Assembly (NCBI RefSeq): GCF_000805455.1
Contig: NZ_JSUS01000001.1
Location: 372,001-436,000 of the forward strand
Direction: 5' to 3'
Length of the DNA stretch: 64,000 nt
DNA from: Acinetobacter sp. A47
GTDB lineage: Bacteria; Pseudomonadota; Gammaproteobacteria; Pseudomonadales; Moraxellaceae
Shown: in pieces, positions 24,445-34,029 of the stretch
Numbering within the stretch: the stretch's first letter is position 1
Layout: the number at the start of each line of letters is the position of its first letter
The notes under the pieces: model-generated
What the model was told of the DNA's origin: nothing
Database searches by the model: none
Seen by the model: the letters and a program-made list of their open reading frames with translations, nothing else
Position numbers and translations under genes: made by a program

Positions 24445-25345
24445 AAATCGCTTAACGCACCTCAAGCAACTTGAGGCAGAAAGTATTCATATTATTCGTG
24501 AAGTTGCAGCTGAGTTTGAAAACCCTGTAATGCTTTATTCAATTGGGAAAGACTCTGCGGTAATGCTGCATCTGGCATTAAAGGCATTCTATCCGGCGAA
24601 ACTTCCATTCCCGCTCCTGCATGTTGATACGGGCTGGAAATTTAAAGACATGATTGCGTTTCGTGACAACATGGCGAAAACACATGGCTTCGATCTGATC
24701 GTGCATCAAAATGTAGAGGGCCGTGAGGCCGGGATTAATCCGTTTGATCACGGTAGTTCAAAGTATACCGATATCATGAAAACCCAAGGGTTAAAACAGG
24801 CCTTGGATAAATACCAGTTTGATGCCGCTTTTGGTGGTGCGCGCCGTGATGAAGAAAAATCACGTGCCAAGGAGCGTGTCTATTCGTTCCGTGATAGTAA
24901 GCACCGTTGGGATCCTAAAAACCAGCGTCCAGAACTTTGGAACCTTTACAACGGTAAAGTGAACAAAGGCGAAAGTATTCGTGTCTTCCCGTTATCGAAC
25001 TGGACCGAACTGGATATCTGGCAATATATCTATCTGGAAAATATCCAGATTGTGCCGCTATATTTCTCTGCGGTTCGACCTGTGGTTGAACGCAGTGGTA
25101 CGTTGATCATGGTGGATGATGAACGTATGCGCTTAAAAGAAGGTGAAGTTCCACAAATGAAATCGGTACGTTTCCGTACGCTGGGCTGTTATCCGTTAAC
25201 AGGTGCAGTGGAGTCTGAAGCAGATACCTTGCCTGAAATTATTCAGGAAATGCTTTTGGCAACCAGTTCTGAGCGTCAGGGCCGTATGATCGACCATGAT
25301 GAAGCGGGCTCGATGGAAAAGAAAAAGCAAGAAGGTTATTTCTAA
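24437..25345 (+). CDS. cysD: Sulfate adenylyltransferase subunit 2
   Basis: The ATP-sulfurylase catalytic subunit, making APS from sulfate and ATP. The 302-residue protein has the PP-loop motif [19 protein letters not shown] near residue 40, [11 protein letters not shown], and the [20 protein letters not shown] motif. The ATG at 24437 follows a GGGGG-containing ribosome-binding site; the TTG six bases upstream is not needed. It forms an operon with cysN, whose GTPase activity drives the reaction. Confidence 0.95.
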   Translation: MTENRLTHLKQLEAESIHIIREVAAEFENPVMLYSIGKDSAVMLHLALKAFYPAKLPFPLLHVDTGWKFKDMIAFRDNMAKTHGFDLIVHQNVEGREAGINPFDHGSSKYTDIMKTQGLKQALDKYQFDAAFGGARRDEEKSRAKERVYSFRDSKHRWDPKNQRPELWNLYNGKVNKGESIRVFPLSNWTELDIWQYIYLENIQIVPLYFSAVRPVVERSGTLIMVDDERMRLKEGEVPQMKSVRFRTLGCYPLTGAVESEADTLPEIIQEMLLATSSERQGRMIDHDEAGSMEKKKQEGYF

Positions 25346-25356
25346 TTTCCTTAAGC

Positions 25357-25382
25357 AAATCCCTCTTTTGAAAGAGGGATTT
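25357..25382 (+). other. Perfect inverted repeat between cysD and cysN
   Basis: AAATCCCTCTTT and AAAGAGGGATTT pair over 12 bp around a TG loop. No T-run follows, so it is not a normal terminator. It may be an mRNA stability or processing element that sets the CysD:CysN ratio. Confidence 0.7.
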
Positions 25383-25428
25383 AGGGAGATGAAAAGCGAT
25401 TTCTAAAGAATATGTGGAGTTTTGAGCA

Positions 25429-27042
25429 ATGTCTCATCAATCAGATCTTATTAGCCAGGATATCCTGGGATATTTAAAACAACATGAACAAAAAGACTTA
25501 TTGCGCTTTTTGACTTGCGGTAACGTCGATGATGGTAAAAGTACCTTAATTGGCCGTTTACTTTACGATTCAAAACTGATTTATGAAGATCAGTTGCAAG
25601 CCGTTACCCGTGACAGTAAGAAAGTCGGTACCACAGGTGATGCACCTGACCTTGCTTTGCTGGTCGATGGTCTACAGGCCGAGCGTGAGCAGGGGATTAC
25701 CATTGATGTGGCCTATCGCTATTTCTCGACAGAAAAGCGTAAGTTCATCATTGCCGATACACCTGGACATGAACAATACACCCGTAATATGGCGACAGGT
25801 GCTTCCACTGCCGATCTTGCGATTATCCTGATTGATGCGCGTTATGGTGTGCAAACCCAAACCCGCCGTCATTCATTTATTGCCAGCTTGCTCGGGATTA
25901 AAAATATCGTTGTTGCGATCAACAAAATGGATCTGGTTGAGTACTCGGAAGCGCGTTTCAACGAAATTCAGGTTGAATATGATGCGTTTGTCAGCCAGCT
26001 TGGAGACCGACGTCCTGAAAACATCCTGTTCGTGCCAATCTCGGCATTGAACGGTGATAACGTGGTAAACCCGTCTGCAAGTACGCCATGGTACAAGGGT
26101 GAAACCTTGATGAGCATTCTTGAATCGGTAGAAATCAAACGTGAATCAAATAAACATGAATTCCGTTTCCCGGTGCAGTACGTAAACCGTCCAAATCTCG
26201 ACTTCCGTGGTTTTGCCGGAACGATTGCATTAGGTGCAATCAGTGTGGGTGATGAGATTGTTGCATTGCCATCAGGCAAGAAATCAACGGTAAAAGAAAT
26301 TGTCACCTTTGATGGCAATCTGGAACAGGCTGTTGCCGGTCAGGCGGTTACTTTAACCTTAAACGATGAAATTGATATTTCTCGTGGTAACATTTTAGTC
26401 CGTGCGGGCGAGCAGCCTTTGATTTCACGTAGTGTACGTGCCTCAGTGGTCTGGATGAATGAACATCCACTGGTGAAAGGCAAGCTGTACAACGTCAAAA
26501 TTGGCACTCAGACCGTTCCAGCTAAAGTTACAGCGATTAACTTCCGTGTCAATGTCAATACCTTGGAACATACGCAAGTTGAAGAACTTGAGCTGAATGC
26601 CATTGCAGATGTTGTGGTTGAGTTTGATGCGCCCGTGGTCTTTGACCAATATCAAGACAGCCGTTACACAGGTTCATTCATCTTTATTGACCGTTTAAGC
26701 AACGTCACGGTTGGTGCAGGTATGGTTGAAGCGGCAGTTGAATGGACGGCTCATAGTAATCCTGTGACTGCAGAAGATCGTGCTGCCCGTTTAGGTCAAA
26801 AGCCTGCGGTGATTGGTGTGTCTGCATCGTTGATTGAGAAAGCTCAAGCTTTAGAGAGTCTATTGATTCAGCAAGGTGTGGTTGCGATTGCGAAAGCCAA
26901 TTTAACAGCTGAGCAAATTGCATTGTTACGTGAAACAGGCGTGGTGGTGATTACGACCACTGTTGAAGGCACGGATACTGAAATCACGGCTGACACAATT
27001 GAAGAAGCGGCTGAGAAAGTGGTGGAGTTGGTTCGCCTTTAA
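25429..27042 (+). CDS. cysN: Sulfate adenylyltransferase subunit 1 with degenerate APS-kinase-like tail
   Basis: The regulatory GTPase of ATP sulfurylase. EF-Tu-like motifs are G1 [18 protein letters not shown]3 [17 protein letters not shown] and G4 NKMDLVEY. Beta-barrel domains follow and end near [16 protein letters not shown] (residue about 430). The E. coli protein is roughly 475 residues; this one is 537. The extra ~100 residues ([20 protein letters not shown] onward) read like the start of the fused CysC APS kinase of CysNC proteins. The P-loop GLSGAGKST expected after GQKPAV is replaced by SASLIEKAQ, so kinase activity is not expected. APS kinase must be elsewhere, if present. Confidence 0.93.
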   Translation: MSHQSDLISQDILGYLKQHEQKDLLRFLTCGNVDDGKSTLIGRLLYDSKLIYEDQLQAVTRDSKKVGTTGDAPDLALLVDGLQAEREQGITIDVAYRYFSTEKRKFIIADTPGHEQYTRNMATGASTADLAIILIDARYGVQTQTRRHSFIASLLGIKNIVVAINKMDLVEYSEARFNEIQVEYDAFVSQLGDRRPENILFVPISALNGDNVVNPSASTPWYKGETLMSILESVEIKRESNKHEFRFPVQYVNRPNLDFRGFAGTIALGAISVGDEIVALPSGKKSTVKEIVTFDGNLEQAVAGQAVTLTLNDEIDISRGNILVRAGEQPLISRSVRASVVWMNEHPLVKGKLYNVKIGTQTVPAKVTAINFRVNVNTLEHTQVEELELNAIADVVVEFDAPVVFDQYQDSRYTGSFIFIDRLSNVTVGAGMVEAAVEWTAHSNPVTAEDRAARLGQKPAVIGVSASLIEKAQALESLLIQQGVVAIAKANLTAEQIALLRETGVVVITTTVEGTDTEITADTIEEAAEKVVELVRL

Positions 27043-27057
27043 TAGATTGAATTGATT

Positions 27058-27087
27058 TAAAAAAACCCGCGTAAGCGGGTTTTTTTA
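27058..27087 (+). terminator. Terminator of the cysDN operon
   Basis: AAAAACCCGC-gtaa-GCGGGTTTTT. Confidence 0.9.
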
Positions 27088-27129
27088 TGCTGACAGGTTT
27101 AATCGCATAATAATAAAGCATTTAAAATA

Positions 27130-27147
27130 TATGTGATATTTCACATA
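27130..27147 (+). promoter_or_regulatory. Palindrome upstream of the small secreted protein gene
   Basis: TATGTGA-tatt-TCACATA is a perfect inverted repeat with a 4-base spacer, 41 bases before the start codon and next to a -10-like TACAAT. The spacer is two bases shorter than a CRP site, so a different regulator is likelier. Confidence 0.4.
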
Positions 27148-27187
27148 AAATATTTCACTATACAATGCCTCCCTTAGAGAGGTACGT

Positions 27188-27469
27188 ATGAAAAAAATAT
27201 TATTTTTAATGGGTTTATGTCTGGCTTTTAATGTCGAGGCCAGACAGGTGGGGAATAGTACAGCGGCCATTAAACAGAAAATTATTCAAGAATCTATTGA
27301 AAGCTATCCGGGTAATTGCCCATGTCCCTATAACACTGCCCGTAATGGTAATCGCTGCGGAAAACGTAGTGCTTATAACCGTGCAGGCGGATACACACCT
27401 TATTGTTACCCGGAAGATGTGAGTGACCGCAAGGTAAAAGAGTATAAGGAAAAGAATAAACTGGCCTAA
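27188..27469 (+). CDS. Small secreted Cys-rich protein
   Basis: A 93-residue protein with a signal peptide (MKKILFLMGLCLAFNVEA). The mature part carries a compact motif: GNCPCPYNTARNGNRCGKRS, then AYNRAGGYTPYCY. It contains four cysteines, suggesting two periplasmic disulfides or a bound metal. I have the impression that this motif recurs in small hypothetical proteins of Gram-negative bacteria, but I know of no assigned function. AGAGAGG precedes the ATG. It is monocistronic, between the cysDN terminator and a convergent gene. Confidence 0.7.
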   Translation: MKKILFLMGLCLAFNVEARQVGNSTAAIKQKIIQESIESYPGNCPCPYNTARNGNRCGKRSAYNRAGGYTPYCYPEDVSDRKVKEYKEKNKLA

Positions 27470-27508
27470 AAGAAAGCCCTGTTCATCAGGGCTCCTTAAT
27501 AGCGACTG

Positions 27509-28057
27509 TTAGAGGCCGTATCTTGATAAACGGAGAATATATTGCCGAATATCCAGAGGATAATCTTTTATTAATAATAGAAACTTATCTCGATCCCCTT
27601 GATATAAAGCTCGAGTTGCTTCTTCATAATTTGGCATATCGCCTGACATTGCTGACATAAAACGGTCGGTGGCCTGTTTGGCCAGCATGATATTACTTTC
27701 AGAGGCTGGATCATTCAGTTCCTTATCAATCAGCTTGCGAATTACCGCAGATGCACTGGCACTCTGCTGATCTAGCCAGTCCCAGTGTTTTTTCTGTAAG
27801 GTAATTTCACGAGAGATTACCCCCAGCTTAGGGCGGCCCACTTTCTTTTCCGGTTCAGGCTCACTATAGCGCTGCCGAATTTCTTGCTCAGAACCTGAAA
27901 GATCAAGATCGATTTGTCGACCGGTTTGATCGTTAAAAATCAGGATGTTATCGACAGTTTCGACTAGAGGTTTAAGCTTTAATGCGATGTCTGGAAGTTG
28001 ATCTTGGGCGATCAGGGTATGACCTGAAAACGCCGTATAGGTATTGGGTCTGTTCAT
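27509..28057 (-). CDS. DUF2239 family protein
   Basis: A 182-residue cytoplasmic protein. The start FSGHTLIAQDQLPDIALKLK with LIFNDQTGRQIDLDLSG, the GRPKLGVISREITLQKKHWDWL block and the later RALYQGDRDKFLLLI are characteristic of DUF2239. The KKVGRPKLGV element looks like an AT-hook-type basic segment and could contact DNA; this is inference. The function of the family is unknown. It is convergent with the small secreted protein gene. Confidence 0.75.
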   Translation of the reverse strand: MNRPNTYTAFSGHTLIAQDQLPDIALKLKPLVETVDNILIFNDQTGRQIDLDLSGSEQEIRQRYSEPEPEKKVGRPKLGVISREITLQKKHWDWLDQQSASASAVIRKLIDKELNDPASESNIMLAKQATDRFMSAMSGDMPNYEEATRALYQGDRDKFLLLIKDYPLDIRQYILRLSRYGL

Positions 28058-28276
28058 TTTATTTAAATGGTTTTATCCGGGTAAAAATAATATTACCAGG
28101 GTAAAAGTAATTGGGCAAGTCCATTAACCAATGAAATTTGACTTGACCCAATAAGCAGGGCATCTGGAAAGTCATCTAAAAAATAATGCAGATAGAATGC
28201 CATTTCTCATTTTTATCCTGCTTTAACAGCGCTTTTATGCGACAATACTGCTTTATTTATGTGTATAAGGCCTCCC

Positions 28277-28792
28277 ATGATTGAGCAATCTCCTGAATCT
28301 TTAAGCGATATCGAAATTTTAGACATACTACAGTCTATGAAAAAAGATAAGCTGGATACGGAAGCAAACGAGATGATCCGTAGCGGGGGTAAAGCTGGGC
28401 GTCAGGAAGCACATAAGCAGGCCTTGGTTGCATTGAGTGCGAGTTTTGAAGAAAAGTTTGTGGAAGCGGTCACACTGGCATTGGGCTTAAATGCAGCACA
28501 AGCTAAAAAAATCCGTTATAAAAAAGACCGCATCCGTATTCTAAAAGCACGCGGGATTGATTATCTTGCGATTGATGGTACTGAAACGGCGCAGGTTCTG
28601 GCGCAGGTTGCACAGGCAATTCAACGTGAAGATGCGATTGTGACGCATGATTTACACAATATTTTTCCATTCTGGAAAGAGGGCTGGCCAATGGTTCAGT
28701 TTGATAATGCCTATAAGATTCTTGCAGAAGATATCACCATCCATTATCAGGCAGTGCTTGACCAGTTAATTGCCCTATATGGCGGAAATTAA
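28277..28792 (+). CDS. Hypothetical cytoplasmic protein
   Basis: About 171 residues, largely helical, with a Lys/Arg-rich RYKKDRIRILKARGIDYLAI and a final domain containing HDLHNIFPFWKEGWPMVQFD. I recognise no family. AAGG ahead of the ATG at 28277 fits that start better than the ATG 18 bases upstream. The next gene follows after 56 bases in the same direction; the two may share a transcript. Confidence 0.6.
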   Translation: MIEQSPESLSDIEILDILQSMKKDKLDTEANEMIRSGGKAGRQEAHKQALVALSASFEEKFVEAVTLALGLNAAQAKKIRYKKDRIRILKARGIDYLAIDGTETAQVLAQVAQAIQREDAIVTHDLHNIFPFWKEGWPMVQFDNAYKILAEDITIHYQAVLDQLIALYGGN

Positions 28793-28848
28793 GGTATATC
28801 TCTTGTCCTGAACAACGATTTACGAAAATAACAAGGATTGTTAATTTT

Positions 28849-29112
28849 ATGAATTTACCACCGGATATTCCGCCAGAAGCATTACAGGTATTGAGGGCAG
28901 GACAACTGATTGATGCCATTAAAATTACACGGGAAAAAACCGGTTTGGGCCTGAAAGAATCCAAAGATTTAATTGATCAGTATTTACAGGATCATCCGCA
29001 GGAACAGGCTTTGATTCAGGAGCAGCTGGCGCAACGTAGTCGTGGCAGTGTTAAAATCCTGCTGATCATACTGGCCATACTGGCTGGCCTGATCTGGTTC
29101 CTGATGAAATAA
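28849..29112 (+). CDS. Membrane-anchored protein with ribosomal L7/L12 C-terminal-like domain
   Basis: An 87-residue protein. Residues about 10-50 (ALQVLRAGQLIDAIKITREK then TGLGLKESKDLIDQYL) match the L7/L12 C-terminal domain pattern, seen in full as AIK..RE.TGLGLKE(S/A)K. The last ~20 residues (ILLIILAILAGLIWFLM) are a membrane anchor. Similar small proteins occur in many bacteria; the role is unknown and not ribosomal as far as is known. A terminator follows at once. Confidence 0.75.
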   Translation: MNLPPDIPPEALQVLRAGQLIDAIKITREKTGLGLKESKDLIDQYLQDHPQEQALIQEQLAQRSRGSVKILLIILAILAGLIWFLMK

Positions 29113-29138
29113 AAAAGCCCCGTTATGGGGCTTTTCTT
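29113..29138 (+). terminator. Terminator after the L7/L12-like gene
   Basis: AAAGCCCC-gttat-GGGGCTTT; usable for the convergent gene as well. Confidence 0.85.
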
Positions 29139-29150
29139 ATCTAGCATACA

Positions 29151-30479
29151 TTACTGTTCTGGCGCTGCTGACGGATCAGTCTCCAGGCTTGGAACAATTT
29201 GTGTTACCAGTAACTGGTCAATTTTATAATGGTCAATATCAACTACTTCAAATTTAAAACCGGCATATTCTACTGCATCGGCAGGGCGTGGAATCTTGCG
29301 TAGACGATACATGATAAACCCGGCAATGGTTTCATAATTCTCATTTTCAGGAAACTCTTCGATTTCCAGTACATGTTTGACGTCTTCAATGGGCGTACTG
29401 CCATCAATCAGCCAGGAATGATTGTCACGTTTAATGATTTGCTGTTCTTCATCCATTGGGGTTACCCAGTCGCCCATGACCGTAATCATGATGTCACTGA
29501 GGGTAATCACACCAACGACCAGCGCGTATTCATTGATAACAACTGCAAATTTCTCTTTGGTTGAACGGAAACGGTCAAGCAGTTCGGACAGGGTCAGTGT
29601 ATCCGGGATAATCAGCACATTACGGATGGTTGATTCATTGAGCTGGGTAAAGGATTGATTGTTGAGTATACGAACCAGAATATCCTTGGCATCAACATAA
29701 CCGATCACCTGATCGATATGTTCATTACAGACCAGAAATTTTGAATAGGGATATTCGGCCAGTTTTTGACGAATACTTTCTTCCGGTTCGGTCAGGGTAA
29801 AAAATACCACATTCTCACGGGTCGTCATACTTGAAGGAACGGTACGTTCTTCCAGCTCAAATACGTTTTCGATGAAATGATGTTCCTGTTTTTGCAATAC
29901 GCCAGCCTGTGCGCCTGCATCCATGACAGCCGAAATATCATCAAAAGTGATATTGTCATCACGAGTGGTATTGACTTTGAACAGCCGGAACAACAGATTG
30001 GCAATGGCATTGATGCCCCAGGCCAAAGGTTTGCAGATCTTGATAAAAATCTGGATCGGTTCAATCACGCTAATCGCGATTTTTTCCGGTGCGATCATTG
30101 CCAGCCGTTTTGGCATGAGATCGGCAAACAAAATAAAGAGTGAAGTGACCAGGGTAAAGGAGAGGGCAAACCCGATTGTCTGTAACCAAGGGCCGTCGTA
30201 AAACCGAACAATCAGATCGACAAAAAATGGCCGAAATGCTGCTTCACCTAAAATACCACCCAAAATTGCGACTGCATTTAAACCAATCTGGGATGCAGCG
30301 AAGAAATCGGCGGATTGTTCTTGTAAATCTAAAACTTTCTGTGCCCGGGTTTCGCCAGATTCGGCCAAAATTTTTAATTTAACTTTTCTGGCGCCAGCGA
30401 GAGCAATTTCTGTGAGTGATAAAAAGCCTGCTGCAGAAATCAGCAGAACAATGACAATAATATTTTGAAAGAGACTCAC
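29151..30479 (-). CDS. CNNM/CorC-family (hemolysin-like) membrane protein
   Basis: A 442-residue membrane protein thought to be involved in Mg or Co efflux; the exact ion is unknown. Architecture: DUF21 membrane domain with about four hydrophobic segments (residues 1-190), paired CBS domains (about 205-340, with SSMTTRENVVFFTL and GVITLSDIMITVMGDW), and a C-terminal CorC/HlyC domain (about 350-430, SWLIDGSTPIEDVKHVLEIE and ETIAGFIMYRLRKIPRPADA). All domains are intact. It is monocistronic. Confidence 0.85.
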   Translation of the reverse strand: MSLFQNIIVIVLLISAAGFLSLTEIALAGARKVKLKILAESGETRAQKVLDLQEQSADFFAASQIGLNAVAILGGILGEAAFRPFFVDLIVRFYDGPWLQTIGFALSFTLVTSLFILFADLMPKRLAMIAPEKIAISVIEPIQIFIKICKPLAWGINAIANLLFRLFKVNTTRDDNITFDDISAVMDAGAQAGVLQKQEHHFIENVFELEERTVPSSMTTRENVVFFTLTEPEESIRQKLAEYPYSKFLVCNEHIDQVIGYVDAKDILVRILNNQSFTQLNESTIRNVLIIPDTLTLSELLDRFRSTKEKFAVVINEYALVVGVITLSDIMITVMGDWVTPMDEEQQIIKRDNHSWLIDGSTPIEDVKHVLEIEEFPENENYETIAGFIMYRLRKIPRPADAVEYAGFKFEVVDIDHYKIDQLLVTQIVPSLETDPSAAPEQ

Positions 30480-30623
30480 ACATCACCTGTGTTGCATATT
30501 ATTATGAATATGTTGTAACACAAAAAAGAACCGAGGTAATCAAAACATTACCTCGCTATAACAGTTTTGCAGAGCAAACAAGCATATCCATTAGGAATTA
30601 AATATTATTATAGAGCAATATTT

Positions 30624-31613
30624 TTAGTATTGTGAAAATTGTGAGTTATTTAATAGAAATTCACGGTTCTCTTCTTCAATCATCTGTCTTGCCACAAACA
30701 GGATCAGCTGTCTTAACCAGCGATGCGCAGGATGATGATGCAATAAAGGGCACCAAGCCATTTTTAATTCAAATTCCGGAATATAAAAAGGCGGATCTTT
30801 TATAACCAGCTTTGGATTCTGGGTTTGCAGGCGTGCCATACGGGTAGGCAGGGTTGCAATCAGATCAACATTTTGGGCCAAAAGTGCAGGCATCTGGTAA
30901 TGGCGGGTAAAGACAGAAATCTTACGGCGCTGACCAATACGTTCCAGTGCCTGATCAATCCAGCCGAGGCCGGCCTGTTTATCCGGATTTACCCCGAAAC
31001 CGACGCCCATGCCTGTTTTTGACACCCAGATGTGCTGGGCATCGAGATAGCTTTTCAGGTTAAGATGGGTAACCGCAGGATGCTTGTCATTTAAAATACA
31101 GCTAAAGCTATCGCGCCACACCAGTACCTGATGGAAGCTTTGCGGTATTTCATTAAAGCGGTTAATGGCCAGATCAACCTTACCCTGTTCCATGTCCCGA
31201 TAAGACACATCACTTGGTGTCAGAAAATCCAGTACTACATTGGGAGCTTCCGAGCGTAATGCCTTGACCAGTCGAGGCACCAAGGTTGCTTCGGCATAAT
31301 CGGAAGTCATGATGCGAAACACACGGGTACTGGTATAAGGACGGAATTCGGTACGTGGCTCCAGAATCATGGAAAGATCTGAGAGCGCATCACGGATACG
31401 CGGTTGTAATTCTAGGGCACGCTCTGTTGGTGTCATGCCTTCAGAAGAGCGAATAAGTAGGGGATCATTAAACAGATTACGTAAACGACGTAAAATATTA
31501 CTCATCGCGGGCTGGGTCACACCCAATTGTTCTGCTGCACGTGTGACATTTTTTTCACGAAGAAGTACGTCAAGGTAAATTAATAAATTAAGATCGACCC
31601 GCTCCAGATTCAT
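30624..31613 (-). CDS. LysR-type transcriptional regulator
   Basis: A 329-residue regulator. The HTH (NVTRAAEQLGVTQPAMSNIL, followed by RRLRNLF) is close to the NodD/LeuO-like group, and an effector-binding domain fills residues 95-310. The C-terminal ~20 residues are unusually polar (EEENREFLLNNSQFSQY). It lies divergent from aceA across a 527-bp gap, so control of the glyoxylate shunt is possible but not supported by any visible site. Target and effector are unknown. Confidence 0.8.
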   Translation of the reverse strand: MNLERVDLNLLIYLDVLLREKNVTRAAEQLGVTQPAMSNILRRLRNLFNDPLLIRSSEGMTPTERALELQPRIRDALSDLSMILEPRTEFRPYTSTRVFRIMTSDYAEATLVPRLVKALRSEAPNVVLDFLTPSDVSYRDMEQGKVDLAINRFNEIPQSFHQVLVWRDSFSCILNDKHPAVTHLNLKSYLDAQHIWVSKTGMGVGFGVNPDKQAGLGWIDQALERIGQRRKISVFTRHYQMPALLAQNVDLIATLPTRMARLQTQNPKLVIKDPPFYIPEFELKMAWCPLLHHHPAHRWLRQLILFVARQMIEEENREFLLNNSQFSQY

Positions 31614-32140
31614 AAAAAAAATACCGAAAATAAAATCCTTAAATTGTGTTGAATTATGACATAACTAAACCCTTTTGTGTAACTTAATCCTACATAAAAG
31701 CAACAGCGACGCGCGCCGGAGCACCGTTTGGGTTTGCCAGTGCGGGTGTGCCGGTTGCCTTAAAAATGTTTTCTATCCTTGGCCTGTTTCGGCAACAGAA
31801 ATGCAAGCAAAAACTGTATTTTTTTAACTTTTTAAACGGTAAATTGAGGTGTTTTTTGAACTGTAGAGTCTAAAAAATAGGGCGAAAATAGGCTTGTTGA
31901 GTATGTTGTTGTATTTTGAAAGTTTAATAAAAACATGTGTTTAATATGTGTTTTTGGATTTTTTGAAAAATGCCTATACATATATTTTTTAAGAAAATAC
32001 CGAAGATTAAGCCAGAATATTGGATAAATCGCTTGCCAAAGACTAAGCTTTGATTCATGTTGATGAGGCGCTTGAAATCTAGACTAAATACAATCAGGTT
32101 TTTAGCCCCCATTCGATGCCAATCCTCAAAGGAATATATC
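31614..32140. other. Long intergenic region upstream of aceA
   Basis: There is no gene in these 527 bp. A GC-rich patch (about 31703-31760, with GACGCGCGCCGGAGCACCG) stands out in AT-rich surroundings. GTTGCC and GGCAAC near 31755 and 31790 could pair. The last 200 bp are AT-rich and must contain the aceA promoter; AAAGGA provides its ribosome-binding site. I cannot place -35/-10 boxes securely. Confidence 0.5.
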
Positions 32141-33745
32141 ATGACTACATATCAAACAGCGATTGATGCAATCCGCGAATTAAAAGCAAAATTTGGCAAC
32201 ACTTGGGCAGATATTAGTCCTGAAGATGCTGCACGTATGCAAATGCAAAACCGTTTCAAAACCGGTTTGGACATCGCAAAATACACAGCTGCAATTATGC
32301 GTCGTGATATGGCTGAATACGATGCCGATTCTAGCAAATACACTCAATCATTAGGTTGCTGGCACGGTTTTATCGCACAACAAAAAATGATTGCGAATAA
32401 AAAATACTTTGGCACAACAAGCAAGCGCTATATCTATCTTTCTGGCTGGATGGTTGCTGCTCTTCGTTCAGAATTTGGTCCGTTACCTGACCAGTCAATG
32501 CACGAAAAAACGTCTGTTCCTGCTTTGATCGAAGAAATCTACACTTTCTTGCGTCAGGCAGATGCTAAAGAATTAAACGACTTATTCCGTGCACTCAAGA
32601 AAGCACAAGATGCTGGTGATACTGCTAAAGCAGCTGAAATCACTGCACAAATCGATAACTTTGAAACTCACGTTGTGCCAATTATTGCCGACATCGATGC
32701 TGGTTTCGGTAACGAAGAAGCAACTTACTTGCTTGCGAAGAAAATGATCGAAGCAGGTGCATGTGCACTTCAAATTGAAAACCAGGTGTCTGATGCGAAA
32801 CAATGTGGTCACCAAGCTGGTAAAGTAACTGTTCCACATGAAGATTTCATCGCTAAAATCCATGCATTACGTTATGCATTCCTGGAAATGGGCCTTGAAG
32901 AAGGGATTATCGTTGCGCGTACTGACTCTGAAGGCGCTGACCTGACTCAAAAAATCCCAGTAGTTAAAGAGCCAGGCGACATCGCTTCTCAATACATCAG
33001 CTACCTTGATACAACTGAAATCGACATCGCTGATGCTGAAGAAGATGAAATCCTGATCAAGCGTGATGGTAAACTTCACCGTCCTAAGCGTTTAGCTTCT
33101 GGTTTATATCAGTTCCGTGCCGGTACTCAAATTGACCGCGTGGTACTTGACTGTGTAACAAGCTTGCAAAATGGTGCTGACCTTCTTTGGATCGAAACTG
33201 CGACTCCAAACGTAGAAGAAATCGCTCACATGGTAAACCGTGTACGTGAAACCATTCCTAATGCGAAGCTTGTTTATAACAACAGCCCGTCATTTAACTG
33301 GACTTTAAACTTCCGTCAACAAGCTTACGATCGTTGGGTTGCTGAAGGTAAAGATGTTTCTGCTTATGACCGCGCTAAATTAATGAGCGCTGAGTACGAT
33401 GACAGTGAATTAGCTGCTGATGCTGACGCGAAGATCCGTACATTCCAGGCAGATGCTTCTCGTGAAGCAGGTGTGTTCCATCACTTGATCACACTTCCGA
33501 CTTACCACACTGCAGCGCTTTCTACTCATGAGCTTGCACAAGGTTACTTCGGTTCTGAAGGCATGTTGGCTTATGTTGCTGGCGTACAACGTAAAGAAAT
33601 CCGCGGTGGTATCGCTTGTGTTAAACACCAGGCAATGGCGGGTTCTGACATCGGTGATGATCACAAAGAAATCTTCTCTGGTGACAATGCGCTTAAAGCA
33701 CATGATGACGCTAAAAACACAATGAACCAGTTCGCTGCTCACTAA
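32141..33745 (+). CDS. aceA: Isocitrate lyase, long form
   Basis: Splits isocitrate into glyoxylate and succinate (glyoxylate shunt), allowing growth on acetate, fatty acids and alkanes. The 534-residue form is the longer type found in Pseudomonas and Acinetobacter. The catalytic loop reads KQCGHQAGKV near residue 221, where E. coli has KKCGH. Substrate-binding motifs include PIIADIDAGFGN and YNNSPSFNW. The ATG at 32141 follows AAAGGAATATATC; an upstream in-frame start at 32057 is unsupported. The gene ends in a terminator and stands alone. It fits physiologically with the alkane electron-transfer genes at 18-20 kb. Confidence 0.95.
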   Translation: MTTYQTAIDAIRELKAKFGNTWADISPEDAARMQMQNRFKTGLDIAKYTAAIMRRDMAEYDADSSKYTQSLGCWHGFIAQQKMIANKKYFGTTSKRYIYLSGWMVAALRSEFGPLPDQSMHEKTSVPALIEEIYTFLRQADAKELNDLFRALKKAQDAGDTAKAAEITAQIDNFETHVVPIIADIDAGFGNEEATYLLAKKMIEAGACALQIENQVSDAKQCGHQAGKVTVPHEDFIAKIHALRYAFLEMGLEEGIIVARTDSEGADLTQKIPVVKEPGDIASQYISYLDTTEIDIADAEEDEILIKRDGKLHRPKRLASGLYQFRAGTQIDRVVLDCVTSLQNGADLLWIETATPNVEEIAHMVNRVRETIPNAKLVYNNSPSFNWTLNFRQQAYDRWVAEGKDVSAYDRAKLMSAEYDDSELAADADAKIRTFQADASREAGVFHHLITLPTYHTAALSTHELAQGYFGSEGMLAYVAGVQRKEIRGGIACVKHQAMAGSDIGDDHKEIFSGDNALKAHDDAKNTMNQFAAH

Positions 33746-33760
33746 GCATTGGATTGATTC

Positions 33761-33790
33761 AAAAAAACCCTGCACATGCAGGGTTTTTTA
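33761..33790 (+). terminator. Terminator of aceA
   Basis: AACCCTGCA-ca-TGCAGGGTT with flanking A/T runs. The segment 33791-33979 beyond it has no recognisable feature. Confidence 0.9.
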
Positions 33791-33979
33791 TTGTCTTAAA
33801 ACTTGCATGACCCAAAATCAATCTTTGGTTTAGTCTTGATGGAACGATGTATTTGGTCTGACGATGAACCGGCAACAGCCTTGTGTTTACAAGATGGATA
33901 GAAGAAGGGGTGGCTTGTTTGCCCAAGCAGTGATTCTAAAAAATGATGCGAAGCTATGTAGCCTGAAAAATACAGACAT

Positions 33980-34010
33980 AAAAAAACTGCTCATCAAGAG
34001 CAGTTTTTTT
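33980..34010 (-). terminator. Terminator of sodB
   Basis: AAAAAACTGCTC-atcaa-GAGCAGTTTTTT; read on the minus strand it ends the sodB transcript. Confidence 0.9.
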
Positions 34011-34029
34011 ATATTGAAGAAATAATCAG

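Noticed and set aside
27130..27147. Possible CRP site before the small secreted protein gene
   Set aside because: The half-sites TGTGA and TCACA are separated by four bases instead of six; kept only as an unassigned palindrome.
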